Source: Neoarius graeffei (Eukaryota > Chordata > Actinopteri > Siluriformes > Ariidae). From it: a stretch of DNA of 64,000 nt. The position numbers were made by a program, and so were the translations under genes. The notes beneath the pieces are model-generated. The model searched no databases. It was not told where the DNA came from and saw only the letters and a list, made by a program, of their open reading frames with translations. How positions within the stretch are numbered: the first letter of the stretch is position 1; every line of letters begins with the position of its first letter. Below are positions 32,830 through 45,694 of the stretch, in pieces. The DNA lies in the NCBI RefSeq assembly GCF_027579695.1, contig NC_083587.1, positions 2,932,501 to 2,996,500 on the forward strand. The letters run 5' to 3'.

Positions 32830-34945
32830 AATATGTTAAGTGTCCTACTAGAGGGGAGAACACTCTGGATTATGTTTACTCCAACATCAAGCACGCGTAC
32901 AGAGCCATACCCCTCCCCCACCTCAGCCAGTCAGACCATCTTTCCCTCCTGCTCTCCCCAGCCTACACCCCCCTCAGACGCAGAGCCAGGCCCACCACAA
33001 GGACCATCACAACCTGGCCTGACAACGCACTCTCCAAACTACAGAACTGCTTTAAATGGACAGATTGGGACTTATTTGAACACCAGGAGCTGGAGACATT
33101 CACAGGAATGGTACTGGACTTTATCAAGTTCTGTATCGGAAATGTGATGGTGAATAAAAACATCCGGGTCTTCCCAAACCAAAAACCCTGGATGACCAGC
33201 CAGGTCCGCTCACTCCTCAGGGCTCACGACGCTGCCTTCAGGTCAGGTGACAGAGCTCTGTACAGTGCCGCTCGAGCTGATCTGAAAAGAGAAATTAAAA
33301 AAGCCAAGGCAGACCATAGGCTGCGTATAGAATCCCACCTGTCCAGCAACAACATACGGGAGGTGTGGCGGGGTATACAAGACATCACGAACTTCAGGGA
33401 CTGTGATGCGTCAACAGGAGACTGGAGTGTGCCGCTGGCAGAGGAGCTAAATTGCTTCTTTGCTCGCTTTGAAACATCTCAGCAGCACTCATCTGCTCCA
33501 GCCCTGCCCCCACCACCACACAGTTCATACATCACCCCATTCACTGTGCAGGAGCATGATGTCAGATGGGTGCTCCTGGCAGTGAACCCCAAGAAAGCTG
33601 CCGGCCCAGATGGAGTACCTGGTAAGGTGCTCAGAGCGTGTGCCCACCAGCTCACCCCTACCTTCACCAGGATCTTTAACCTCTCCCTGGCTCAGACAGT
33701 CATCCTGCCCTGCCTAAAATCAGCTACAATAATCCCGGTGCCGAAGAAGTCTCCCGTCACCAGCCTGAATGACTACCGTCCTGTGGCCCTCACTCTGGTA
33801 ATCATGAAGTGCTTCGAGAGACTAGTTCTTCAGCACATCAAGGACCACCTCCCCCCAGACTTTGACCCCTACCAGTTCGCATATTGTGCGAACAGATCCA
33901 CAGAGGACGCCATTGCAGTAGCTCTACAATCTGTACTGAACCACCTGGAGCAGCAGCAGAGCTACGTCTGCATACTCTTTGTGGATTACAGTTCTGCTTT
34001 CAACACAATAATTCCGGATATCCTTATCAGTAAACTGGACACTCTCGGTCTCCCCCCCCCCCTCACATGTGCCTGGATAAAGGACTTTCTAACTAACCAG
34101 CCCCAGACTGTGAGACTTGGTCCCCACTTCTCCTCCACCTGCACAGTGAGCACTGGCTCTCCACAGGGCTGTGTGCTGAGCCCCCTCCTGTACTGCCTCT
34201 ACACCCATGACTGTAGTCCGACCCACAACAACAACAACAACCTTATCGTCAAGTTTGCTGACGACACCACAGTGGTCGGACTCATCTCAAAGGGAGACGA
34301 GGCAGCCTACAGAGAGGAGGTCCTGAAGTTGGCAGCCTGGTGTTCAGAAAATAACCTCGCTCTGAACACCAAGAAAACCAAAGAGCTCATTGTTGACTTC
34401 AGGAAGCACAGCACTGACCTAGCCCACCTCTACATCAACAACGTGTATGTGGAGAGGGTCCACACCTTCCGGTTTCTCGGCGTCCTCATCTCCGCCGACA
34501 TCTCCTGGTCAGCAAACATTACAACAGTCATTAAGAAGGCTCAGCAGCAGCTACACTTCCTGAGAGTCCTCAGGAAGTACAATCTGAACTCCAACCTGCT
34601 GCTGACCTTCTACTGCTCATCCATCGAGAGCCTGCTGACATATTGTATTGTACTGTAGTATGGTATGGCAGCTGCACTGCTGTAGACAGGGAGAGGCTCC
34701 AGAGGGTAGTTAAGGCAGCACAGAAGATCATTGGCTGCCCTCTCCCCTCCCTGATGGACATTTACACCTCCCACTGCCTTAGCAGAGCTAAGAATATTAT
34801 CAAGGACAGCTCCCACCCTGGCTTTGATCTGTTCGACCTGTTGCCCTCAGGGAGGCGCTACAGGTGCATCAGGACAAAGACAAATCGATTAAATAACAGC
34901 TTCTTTCCAAAAGCCATAACCGCCCTGAACTTGGATATGCTCTGA
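32830..34945 (+). pseudogene. Rex1/CR1-group LINE reverse transcriptase, 5'-truncated
   Basis: A frame open from 32805 to 34658 and its continuation one frame away to 34945 encode the end of an endonuclease (GENTLDYVYSN, then LSQSDHLSL), a linker, and an RT with LNDYRPVALT, VDYSSAFNTI, GSPQGCVLSPLL and FADDTTVVG. The final block includes RERLQRVVKAAQKIIGC and FFPKAITALN. One frameshift near 34650 breaks it. The family is a fish non-LTR element of the jockey/CR1/Rex1 group; I favour Rex1/Babar. The 5' end is cut within the endonuclease. Confidence 0.8.
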
Positions 34946-35254
34946 CTTTATAGTCTATTTATTTTACTATTTACTAATTTATAATGTGCAGTACTTTATA
35001 AGGTGACTCTCTCTATGCAATACTTTTATAATGTGCAATATGTTACGGGTACCGGCGGGTACCAGATATACAGCTTATGCTCTGCTCCTCCTACTCAAGC
35101 GAGTAGGACGCTTCTTTGCTTTGCTCCTGCTTTCTTAATCTTTATTTCTATACTTTACTTTCTCATTGAATTTCCACTATTTCATTTTTTTTAATTTTTT
35201 ATCTTTATAAGCTTTCAATTTAATTTTAATTTAATTTCCACTATTTTTTTTTAA

Positions 35255-36583
35255 ATGCCAGGAAGCAAAAAATCCTGCAGAAAATGCATGGAATTAGAAC
35301 AGAGGATTTCTATTCTGGAATCAAAGATTAATGCTCTGCCAAAGACGGACAAATTAAAAGCGATATCTCAGGAAAGGAGTACTGAAACAGTGGCTGAGAA
35401 TGCAGAGATTGCACTCCGACAGACTGAGGACATTGCAGACCAAGTGGAAGAATTCATAACTCAACCTGTAAGTACTGAAAACTGGCAAATGATGGGTGCT
35501 AAGCCAAAAAACAAAAACAGAAGAGTAATTACTTCAACACCAGCTCGTTCTACAAATTACAATAGGATCTACAATCCTATGGAAAATCCACAGCCCATAA
35601 GGCTTCAGAACAAATTTGAATGCCTCAGGGATGTGGAAGAGGATTTGTCAAGCAGACAAACACATAGTAAAAAGAGATCACACCAAGATCGAAGAGCTGT
35701 GAGAAGAGGCAAAAAGCAGCTCGTAACACCACCTGATCCCACAACCCTTGTTCTTGGTGATTCCACTGTAAGACAATTAAAAGGTTATGAGATGATTATT
35801 TGTTGTCTTCCAAATGCATCCATCTCTGACACCAAAGACAGCATTTTGAAACTCATGTCCGAGCATAAAACTATTAAACGTATTGTTGTGCATGTGGGAG
35901 CAAATGATGTTTTCAGAGAACAGCTGTTTGTCCAAGATGATTTCAGAAAACTTTTTTCTGTGCTCTATAAGACTGGAATTCAATCTTTTATCAGTGGCCC
36001 ACTCCCAGCGAGAGGAAGTTTTGCTTTTTCTCGACTCTTCAGTCTTAACACCTGGCTTGGAAAAACTTGTTCTTCATTTGGTATGAATTTCATAGACAAT
36101 TTTAACCTTTTTTGGAATCGCAAAGAATTTTACAAGCCAAATAGCACTGAACTCAGCTGGATTGGAGCCAAAGTCTTAGCAGACCACTACAAACTTGCAA
36201 TCTTTTCTCAGCCAGCACCGAGGAAAACAGTTGATAAGATGTCGCAGACTGACATAGTTACAAAGCCTAAACAATCATCTTTGCAAGTCGTCATCAAGGA
36301 CACACAAACATCTGACTTGCAGGCCTCCCAACATTCAAGGACAGACGACTCCACTTCTCCTCGGATGGATTTCCCAAATAGCATGAAAAAATTGCTCCCA
36401 ATGGCTACACTTTCCTTTTCCAGCCCAAATCTGTCGCGACAAGCAGTGTATCCAGTTCATCAAAATTGTGTTCGTCCAGGACTTTCAGCTGGCTACAAAT
36501 CATTTTCACCATCCAAAAGATACATGTCATCTCCAATCCTTTCACCCTCAAACCAAATGGAACATTTAGAAAGTCTTGTTTGA
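35255..36583 (+). CDS. LINE ORF1 with SGNH/GDSL hydrolase-like domain
   Basis: An intact 442-codon frame. The N-terminus has a C-x2-C pair (SCRKCMELE) leading into a heptad-rich coiled coil (residues about 10-40), then a basic linker. The SGNH-like domain spans about residues 160-310: LVLGDSTVRQL (catalytic Ser block), VVHVGANDVF, then SGPLPARG. The usual C-terminal Asp-x-x-His is not obvious (it reads ELSWIGAK), so activity is doubtful. ORF1 esterase domains are known in CR1-like LINEs and may help membrane or RNP handling. The Ser/Lys-rich tail is disordered-looking. It ends just before the ORF2 region. Confidence 0.82.
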   Translation: MPGSKKSCRKCMELEQRISILESKINALPKTDKLKAISQERSTETVAENAEIALRQTEDIADQVEEFITQPVSTENWQMMGAKPKNKNRRVITSTPARSTNYNRIYNPMENPQPIRLQNKFECLRDVEEDLSSRQTHSKKRSHQDRRAVRRGKKQLVTPPDPTTLVLGDSTVRQLKGYEMIICCLPNASISDTKDSILKLMSEHKTIKRIVVHVGANDVFREQLFVQDDFRKLFSVLYKTGIQSFISGPLPARGSFAFSRLFSLNTWLGKTCSSFGMNFIDNFNLFWNRKEFYKPNSTELSWIGAKVLADHYKLAIFSQPAPRKTVDKMSQTDIVTKPKQSSLQVVIKDTQTSDLQASQHSRTDDSTSPRMDFPNSMKKLLPMATLSFSSPNLSRQAVYPVHQNCVRPGLSAGYKSFSPSKRYMSSPILSPSNQMEHLESLV

Positions 36584-36585
36584 TG

Positions 36586-39547
36586 TACTCTGGGTCCCTG
36601 CAAATGGATGTAATGTTGAAAAAAAGCTGGGACCCGATGTTGACACTATTCCTGTGTTGATAAGAAACAGAAAACATAGAGCACATTTAACCCTGGGGGT
36701 GAACCAATCTAATCTCCTTCCTGTTTTAAAACAGCATCAGAGTGCACAACCAAATATTGCTTCTAGAATTTCTGTAAAGCTAGCTCTTCTGAACATTAGA
36801 TCACTTTTAAACAAGTCATTTTTAATTAATGATCTTATTTGTAAACACAATCTTGATTTTTTGCTTCTAACTGAAACCTGGCTGGATCAAGAAAATAGTG
36901 CTACCACCCTTATCGAAGCAGCTCCCCCAAATTTTAATTTTTTGAATGTTACCCAACAAGGGAAAGGTGGAGGGATTGCAAATATATTCAAAGTCTCTTT
37001 TCAATGTAAACAATCCTCACTTGGTGATTTTACGTCCTTTGAACACTTATGTGCACTTGTTACATGCTCTCCTAACATATTATTATTAACTATTTATAGG
37101 CCTCCGAGACATTCAGCCAAAGTCTTTCTTGAAGAGTTTGGTGAACTGTTATCAGTCATTTGCTTAGAGTTTGATTGTCTTATTATATCTGGGGATTTTA
37201 ACTTGCATGTAGATAATACTGATAACATTTATGCCAAAGAACTATTTGCAATTATTGATAACTTTAACCTGGTACAACATGTACAGGGACCGACCCACTC
37301 TCGTGGTCATACCCTTGACCTCGTCATCACAAAGGGTCTTACTGTTTCTTATACTGTTGTTGACCTGGCCTTATCTGATCATTTCTGTGTTTTCTTTGAA
37401 GTTCCTATGTCTCCTCACATTCAGAATAGCTCAACGACTATAGGTAGGAGAGTCATAAACGACAACACGTGTTCTTTTTGAGCAAGCTCTCTCTCAGAAC
37501 TCAACCAAAATGTCAGACTCTGTAGATGATTTACTGGAATTTTTAAATTTAAATATGACCCAAATTATGGATGATATTGCTCCATTCAAAATAAAAAGAG
37601 TCAATGATAAGCAGAAAGCACCATGGAAGCAGTACCCGGCTGTTAAACTGCTAAAGAGAGAATGTAGAAAGACTGAAAGAAAATGGCGCAAATCTAAACT
37701 TCACATCCATTATCAAATCCATAAAGAGATGCTTTGTAATTATAATTATGAAATTCGTAAAGCAAGACAGTCTTTCTTCTCCAACATCATCAGCAGGAAT
37801 ATGAACAATGCCCGTGTGCTATTTTCAACAGTAGAGAAGCTAACTAATGCCTCACCACAATTAGCACCTGAACTTCTATCAGTTAATAAATGCAATGAGT
37901 TTGCATCTTTTTTCAAAGGTAAAATTGATAAAATAAGGCAGAATATTTCTCATAATATATCTCAGTTGCAAAAAATTGAAAAACTGCAATCACCAATGAC
38001 ACAGATAGATAACTTTAACACAATGTCAGAATTGTGTTTAATTGATTATGAGACTCTTGAAAAAACTGTACAAAATCTCAGTTCCTCAACATCTGAACTG
38101 GACATTCTGCCCACCAACTTTTTTAAGTCTGTTCTTCATCTTATAATTACAGATGTGCTTCAAATTATAAATACATCCTTGGAGACTGGCATTGTTCCTG
38201 TGTCCCTAAAAAAAGCTGTTGTAAAGCCCCTTCTTAAAAAAAATAATCTGGATCCTTCAGTGTTAAATAACTACAGGCCAATATCAAATCTACCATTCAT
38301 TGGGAAAATCCTGGAAAAAAATTGTCTTCAATCAATTAACTGCCTTCTTGATATCAAACAGCCATTTTGATAATTTTCAGTCAGGATTTCGTGCCAATCA
38401 TAGCACTGAAACAGCGCTGATTAAAGTTATAAATGACATACGTCTTAATACTGATGCAGGCAAAACATCGGTCCTGGTATTACTGGACCTCAGTGCAGCT
38501 TTTGATACTGTTGATCACAACATACTGCTATATCGACTTGAACACTGGGTTGGATTGACTGGTAAAGTTATCAATTGGTTAAAATCATACTTAAAAGATA
38601 GAAGCTTCTTTGTTACCCTGGGAAATTGTTCCTCAACGTCAATGCCCTTGACCTGTGGTGTCCCCCAGGGGTCGATTCTTGGACCATTACTTTTCAACCT
38701 TTATATGCTCCCACTTGAGCAAATTATCAATAAAAATTCAATTTTGTATCACTGCTATGCAGATGATATCCAAATTTATTTTGCTCTATCACCTAATGAT
38801 TATGCCCCCCCTTGAATGTCTCTACCAGTGTATCGATCAAATCAATAGCTGGATGTCACAAAATTTTCTTCAGCTGAACACAGATAAAACAGAAGTAATT
38901 CTATTTGGAAAAAAGATGAAAGACTCAGGATTACCACTATTCTTGACACAAAAGGGATTAAAACTAAAGAAATGGTTAAAAATCTTGGTGTTTTCATTGA
39001 CAGCGAGCTAAACTTTGACAGTCACATGAAAGCAATCACTAAAACGGCATTTTATCACCTAAAAAACATTTCCAAACTACATGCCTTCATCTCTAGTAGG
39101 GTTGATTACTGCAATGGCCTTTTCACAGGCTTGCCAAAAAAGACCATCAAACGACTTCAGCTGGTTCAAAATGCAGTGGCGAGGGTTCTCACATGAACAA
39201 AAAGAACAGAGCACATTACTCCAATTCTAAGGTCCCTTCACTGGCTTCCAGTAAGCTACAGAATTGACTTTAAAGTATTGCTGCTGGTATACAAATCTCT
39301 AAATGTTACAGGGCCCAATTACCTCTCTGATATGTTGCAGCGGCCTAACCCAATCAGATCTACCAGATCGCAACAGAAAAATTTACTATTAAAACCAGTT
39401 GTTAAAACAAAGTGTGGTGAAGCAGCTTTTAGCTACTATGCAGTACAGCTATGGAACCAACTGCCAGAGGACATTAAAAATGCTCCTGCTGTTGGCAGCT
39501 TCAAATCTAGGTTAAAGACCAAGCTGTTTTCAGATGTTTTCTGTTAA
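36586..39547 (+). pseudogene. LINE ORF2: endonuclease + RT, frameshifted
   Basis: The endonuclease is open to 37481 with LNIRSLLNKS, LTETWLD, TIYRPPRHS, ISGDFNLH, GHTLDLV and LSDHF. The linker and RT follow in other frames: NNYRPISNLPFIGK (38268-38310), then [27 protein letters not shown] and YADDIQIYF (to 38800). The C-terminal block (LQLVQNAVARVL) has an in-frame stop at 39196, and a final piece ends at 39547. Breaks occur near 37481-37510, 38320, 38800 and 38970. All key motifs are recognisable, so the decay is recent compared with the LINE at 3.6-8.6 kb. Confidence 0.82.
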
Positions 39548-39873
39548 ATAATTGATATTTTTACATTTTTTATAATCTTTACTTTCTCTGCATGTTTTAA
39601 ATTTACTTTAACTTTATTCTATTTTATTCCGCTGGTTTCTTTTTCTCCTTTTTCTTTTTGGCATTTTATTATTTTATTTCTACTATTGTTTAATTCTCAT
39701 TATTTTCTTTTAATTATTTTAAATAATTGTTTTAGAATAAAAATAAAATTATTTTATGTAATTTTATTTCTCTATTGTTTACTGTTTTTGTTTTTGCTTC
39801 TGTAATGCACATTGAACTGCCATTGTGTATGAAATGTGCTATATAAATAAACTTGCCTTGCCTTATGCTCTCT

Positions 39874-40676
39874 CTGGAAACAGGAGAAATGAATGAAACA
39901 AAGAAACTCCACGTCCGTTCTGTCTTCTCGCTCAGCAGAAAGAGAGAGGAGGATTTTTTAAAACATTCACAATTTAAATCCTCCACTGTTATACTGTCAA
40001 TACATATACACCCAATGTTCTCTATGTAGAGACACAACTTCAAAATAAAATACCATTTATCTTTGTCATCATTCAGCCAGTACTGAGTTATAGGTTTTGT
40101 TTGATTACTAAATCAAAATTGACAATAACCACTGTTACATATAAATACAGCTTAGACTACAAATCACGTATGCTTAAGTGCATGTTTCCTGTTTCAATTT
40201 TTAAATCCTTTACTCTTCTGAAAATGCATGAGCTTACAGATTTTTAACTGGTTTTTAACCAATTTTTTTGAAATATAAGTTTTTTTACATCAGCTTTCAA
40301 CTTTTTTTAGCAGTACATGAAATCCGTTTTTAACCTTAGCTTTTAACATCAGCTTTCACAATATCACACACTTGAAAATATAAAGACTTCCTAAAAATGT
40401 TCAAGGAGCTAAAAATAAACCTCTGACTGACGTGACTTAAGTTACCACAGGTGACGTCATCAGGCACGAAAATGCGGCTACTATTTTGTACACATATATG
40501 CCCACATATTCATAACACAAGCTTATTACCGGACATTAAAACATTCAGCGACATGTTAACATATTGCACTTCAGTTACTTAGCTTAATTTATTATTTCAC
40601 CAACCTGGAAACAGGAGAAATGAATGAAACAAAGAAACTCCACGTCCGTTCTGTCTTCTTGCTCAGCAGAAAGAGA
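39874..40676. repeat. 73-bp direct duplication around an AT-rich spacer
   Basis: A 73-base segment (39874-39946) beginning CTGGAAACAGGAGAAATG recurs at 40605-40676 with two or three differences. The 660-base spacer is AT-rich, with no supported gene. The rest up to 40793 shows nothing recognised. Confidence 0.85.
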
Positions 40677-41047
40677 AAAGCCGCAAAGCAAACCAAACTG
40701 ACGTAAAGCCCCTGGGGCCACGTAAACACCACACTGCCCCCTGCTGTCGAACACACATTACTTCTCCTGATATGTACATCAAACACTTTAGTGCAGGGCT
40801 TTTCAAAGTGTGGGGCGCGCCCCCCCCCCCCCCCCCCCGGGGGGCGCCAGAGTTCTTCAGGGGGGGCGCAACGTGAGGAAAAATAAACCAGAATAAGTTA
40901 CTGTTGTGGACATTTAGCAAACTTCAGCTAGCCTTTACCAGAGACAAAATGGATCGATTTTTAGTACCTAAAGCTACAGTGAGTGAGCAGACAGAGTCTG
41001 GGCCAAGCAAAAAAACAGACCCTCCAGGATGTTGCGATTTGCAACTT

Positions 41048-43247
41048 CTTCTTCTTCTTCTTCGTTGGAGTTTTACGGAAGCTGGCATCCAATATGTTGC
41101 ATTGCTGCCACCTACAGTATTAACCGGTCAAAGAACTAAATTCTGTTATATAGGCCAGTATCTTGTAAAAACTTGAACAAATGACGTTTGCCCTTCACAC
41201 TTGTCCCTATGTCCAGCACATTTTTCAATGATACCTCTTTCATGCCATTCTGCATCAAGGAACTGATCAATACTTTTCTATGACAGTCATAGTTCCTGCA
41301 AGACAATAAAACATGGTGAACTGTCTCCATCTGCTGGCAAGAACATAACCCATCCAGATGTTTCCCTAAAATAAATAATGAGCCATTCAGACATGTATGA
41401 CCTATTCTCAATCTAGTAATAATGACATCTTCCTTACGTTTACCACTTCTGCAAACATTAACTGAATCAGTAACACTACTAGTTATTGAGAATAGATGCC
41501 TGCCCTTTATATCTCGCTCCCAAAGATGTTGCCATCTCAAAAGAGATTGCTGCCACACAATAGATTTGCCTTCAGACTTTGATAAGGACAGATTAACATC
41601 TACGGTTTCCCGTCGAGTCGCCTCCTTAGCCAGCTTATCCACCTTTTCATTAAACTTGATTCCCACATGGGCAGGTATCCATAAAAATGCCACCGTCACT
41701 CCATATCTTCCCACATCTCTAATTGCCAAAAGGATGTCATGTACTATATCTTGTCGCCCCTTGGACATTCCCTTCCCAAGACTCCTGATAGCCGACACAG
41801 AGTCGCTGCATATCAGCAGCTTCCTATTCTGAAGTTTTCCAGCCCACTGCACAGCCATCAGGATAGCATACAACTCCACTGTAAACACACTCAGCAGATC
41901 AGAAGTCCTCTTTGAGGCCTGCACATTCATTCCTTGGACTACAAAAGCTGCCCCAGTAACCCCTGTATCCTGATCCTTTGATCCATCAGTAAATATTAAT
42001 ACATAATCACAATACTTGCCTTCTACATGGCAATGAAAGCTATAAACCATCTCTGCTTCAGGATCTCGTTCCTTAATTTTAAGCAATATTAGGTCAACGT
42101 CTGGGACTTCCAGCTGCCACATAGGGATCAACGGCCACAATACTCCTGGGCAAAAGGTCCTCTGAAGAATATTCAATTCCTGGGCAACAGATTCTACAGT
42201 CCACCCAAAACTGGGCAGATTCGCCACCTCCCTCTCCCAGCTTGGCTCAATCACTCTTCTAACAGGGTGATCGGGACTCTGTCCCATCAAATTAACCCAA
42301 TAATTGGCTTGCTGTTTTCTCCTCAGACCAAGAGGCATTTCTCCTGTCACAACCTGTAGAGAACAAACTGGGAAAGATCGCACCACTCCAGTACATAATC
42401 TCAACGCAGCAGCTTGGATTACATCCAGCCTAGCCTGTACAGATGCCGCTGCAGATGTATAAACCAAGCAGCCATAATCAATCCTTGCTCTGATCAGGTA
42501 AACATAAATCAGTTTTAAAGAGGCCAAATCTGCTCCCCAGTTCCTTCCAGCAAGACATCTCATCAGGTTCAATACATTTTTACATTTATCCACCACTCTT
42601 GAGATATGTACTCTCCAAGTAAGTCTAGTGTCAAAGAACACTCCTAGAAATTTAAAACAAGAAACCCTTTCCACAGGACAGTTGTAAAGATATAGCTTTA
42701 GGCTGTCACAGACCCTCTTCCTTGTAAAAAACATTGTTTTTGTTTTCTCAACTGAGAATCTAAAACCCCACTTCCTACCCCAGTCCTCTACAAGAGTCAG
42801 AGACTCCTGGACCTTCTTCAAAGTATGTCGCACATTTTTCCCCCTCTTCCACAACCCACCATCATCTGCAAACAGGGACTGTCCAATATCAAGCTGAACA
42901 TCAGAAAAAATATCATTGATCATTATATTAAACAATAGAGGACTGATCACACGTCCTTGTGGAGTTCCATTCTCAACCAAACATCGACTTGATATGTCTG
43001 TCCCTATCTTGACCTGAATGCTTCTGTTCCTCAAAAAATCCATCACCTAGTTAAAAATATTCCCCCCAATACCCAACAGATGCAACTTAATCAAAAGACC
43101 CTCCACCCAAAGCATATCATATGCTTTTTCAACATCCAAAAACACTGCCACTACAGTTTCTCTATTTGTCTGAGCTTTTCTGATTTCATCTTCAAGACAT
43201 ATAATAGAGTCAATTGTGTTCCGCCCCTTCCTGAAACCACTTGGTTA
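41048..43247 (-). mobile_element. I/Nimb-type LINE fragment with RNase H
   Basis: A perfect 14-base target duplication, GCGATTTGCAACTT, lies at 41034-41047 and 43248-43261. The minus strand is 5'-truncated inside the RT (near 43247) and ends in a (GAA)n tail at 41048-41060. It contains the end of RT and a full RNase H region. It lies within the hAT element or in a repeat nested in it. Confidence 0.88.
41136..43046 (-). pseudogene. RT C-terminus + RNase H (LINE ORF2, truncated)
   Basis: 636 codons are open. The RT part has NGTPQGRVISPLLFN and FADDGGLW. The RNase H part has IFTDGSKD, VELYAILMAVQWA, ICSDSVSAI and the LWIPAHVG block, so the usual D-E-D-plus-His set is visible. A Cys/His-rich C-terminal tail follows (CSCQQMETVHHVLLSC). 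A stop (about 43048) separates it from upstream RT (LDVEKAYDMLW). RNase H in a LINE ORF2 is typical of the I/Nimb and Tad groups; the C-terminal tail favours Nimb/I. Confidence 0.85.
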
Positions 43248-43261
43248 GCGATTTGCAACTT

Positions 43262-44250
43262 CAACGCAAATTCAACCAATCCCCGCGAATTCAGGGCGGT
43301 GTTGCAATTATATCCAATCACCGCAACTTTCCCGCAAATTTGACCAATCATTGGCGTCGTCTTGAGGTGATGTCAACAAACTACCTTCCACCTTACTTCC
43401 ATGTATACGTTCAAGAGAAGCAGCATGCGTGCAGTGTTGCCAGATTGGGCGGTTTCAAGTGCATTTTGGCAGGTTTTGAACATATTTTGGGCTGGAAAAT
43501 ATCAGCAGTATCTGGCAACATTGTATGATGTGTGAGTCAGTGTTTATATAGGCTTAAATTCTGTTACTGAAAGTGTATGTTTACAGTGAAGGACTGTGTG
43601 CACTTTACATTATTTTTTTTACTTAATACAAGAAATTAATGGATGCCAACATTTTTGCCAAAATGGTATTTTATTTTCCATTGTTTAGGCAGCTTCAGCA
43701 TCATACTGTGAGATTCTGTTCAAATTGTTTTTTTTCTTCTATGAAGCCTGAGCCATTTATTTTATTAGTTTATAATTATTGTTTCATTTAGTCTTCAGGA
43801 GAGACTGCCTGCACACAGTACTAGTATTAATAGGTTTTTTTTCTTACATGAAAGCTGAGGCATTTATATTATATTTTAAGGTAACTTCATGTTGTGCTGT
43901 GAGATTCTATGCACTTTAACTTTTGAACCAACAGGTGCATTTGGATAAGTAAAGCCTATTTTTCTGCATTTTTGTAGTCCTGGTAATCTTTTATATTGGT
44001 AAAGTTGTTTATAGGACCATTTCTCAGTGTCTTTGTTTTTTTAATCAATAGTTTTTCAGTAATAACTTAATATTTAACATATCACTCAATTTTAATCACA
44101 AAAAGAGAAAATCACAACAATTTCTCGCAACTTTCACTTCCTCCCGCAATGTAATCACAACAAAAACCTAAAAAACACCACAACTTTCATCACAATTTTT
44201 TGGAAACCCCCCTGCAACATCAGACATTTTAGCCCGCAACAATCACAAAA
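43262..44250. other. non-coding repeat inside the hAT element
   Basis: This AT-rich segment contains recurrent CGCAA/TTGCG motifs at both ends (CCCGCAAATTTGACC near 43330; CTCCCGCAATG near 44140). It looks like a further nonautonomous insertion with left border CAGGATGTTGCG (41026) and right border CGGAATCCTG (44260). Target duplications do not match, so this remains tentative. Confidence 0.4.
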
Positions 44251-44613
44251 AAGGCCTGCGGAATCCTGGGGGGACTGAAAAAAGAAGGAAGTATGACCAC
44301 AATTATTTAAAGTTTGGATTTTCATGGACTGGATCTGACAATGCTCCACTGCCACAGTGTGTTGTCTGCCAAGAGGTGCTAGCTAATGATGCTATGAGAT
44401 GTTTAAAATGTGTTAAACAAGATGTTTTAAAAAGCACAGATGTTTAAAATGTGAAAAATAAAAAAATAAAAATGTGCACAACAATCATTTTTTAAAAATA
44501 CAAATGGAACATTAAGTATAGCAACAACAAAAATTGTAAAGGGGGCGCTGTTGTTTATTTGCTCTCCGAGGGGGGGCTGACTCTCCCACACTTTGAAAAC
44601 CCCTGCTTTAGTG

Positions 44614-45281
44614 CAATGTTTGTGAATACAGGTTGATTATCCCTTGAATAAACACTCAAAACATTATGAAATTACAAAAACTACCACAAATGCGATAACA
44701 CTTAATATAGGCTGGCTGTTGACTGGTACGCAATAGCTGGTCATTGATTGCTAATGTTACACAGTCTTAGATTAAAATCAATTTACAAATAATTAATACT
44801 GAGCATTAACTGAAATTTTATTTAAACTTGAGGAAGAAACATGTCTCCTAACCTACTTGAGCCTTATTGAAGCATTTATTAACCCTCAAATATCAGTTAT
44901 ATGAAAATATATCAAAAATTTGAATTTGGTGAAAATGGATTTTTTAAACCCCTGTAGTTTAAAAATACTCGAGAGACACAGAACAAAAATTTGGAAATAT
45001 AAAATATGGGTCTTACAAGTTCCTAACTGCTATCCCATATTGGATTTCTTGCTACTGAAAATGGCATGTTTTAGAAATCGGCAAATTTCAAAACCCGATT
45101 ACAGACAAACTAGGAATAGTGGAGACTTGGTAAAACTGAAATTGGTAGATATTTCTGTGTAGATTTGAATAACATTCTTAGTTTAAGCATTACTGCCACA
45201 GGCAAGCTTCCAGAATGAGTTAAAAATGCAAAAAAAAAGCAAATTTGTCTTTTTAATTTCCTTGTTAAAATCACCATCTAA
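44614..45281. other. AT-rich sequence, nothing recognised
   Basis: No coding, repeat or structural signal that I can support. Confidence 0.5.
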
Positions 45282-45653
45282 TATAGAGGGATTTCACTGA
45301 CATCACCCGAAACCAGAAGTAACTAGACCCTGCGCCATATTGGAAGACCAACAAACTCGTGATTAGGGGGCAATAACAGCAGCAGTATGTGAACCCACGA
45401 GAATAAAGTGGAGTGGCAAATGACTTAAACAAACAAATCTGAGCTGTTTTATTTATGATTTATTGGCCCAACAGTAGACTTGAAAGAAACCTGTGTGAGA
45501 CTTGGCAAAAAACTGTGGATATAATGGATAAGTCTGTGCATGATCTGCGGACACTTTGAGGTAAGCAAACGCAAGAAATTCAGATTTAAAACATGCTAAA
45601 TTGGCCCCAAGTTGATAACTGTATGAGGAGCAAGCCTCCCAGACTTCTACAAT

Positions 45654-45694
<41 letters not shown>

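Larger units (their letters stand above)
35043..39866 (+). mobile_element. near full-length CR1/L2-type LINE
   Basis: A 5' UTR (about 35043-35254), an intact SGNH-type ORF1, a broken ORF2 with endonuclease and RT, and a 3' UTR ending ATAAACTTGCCTTGCC. It is related to the minus-strand LINE at 3.6-8.6 kb but much better preserved. Target duplications were not recognised. Confidence 0.8.
40794..44605 (+). mobile_element. hAT element (ZBED-type) with 8-bp target duplication
   Basis: CTTTAGTG flanks the element perfectly (40786-40793 and 44606-44613). Ends read CAGGGCTTTTCAAAGTGTGG and CACACTTTGAAAACCCCTG. The transposase survives as scraps: an N-terminal piece starting MDRFLVPKATVSEQ (40949-41020) and a BED-type piece near 44290-44400 (HNYLKFGFSWTGSDNAPLPQ, then CVVCQEVL) in a broken frame. 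A poly-C run (40820-40838) lies in the left end. A LINE and another repeat sit inside. Confidence 0.85.

Noticed and set aside
40820..40838. Poly-C run as a G-quadruplex or regulatory site
   Set aside because: It is part of the hAT terminal region and its length is likely unstable or an assembly artefact; no paired evidence.
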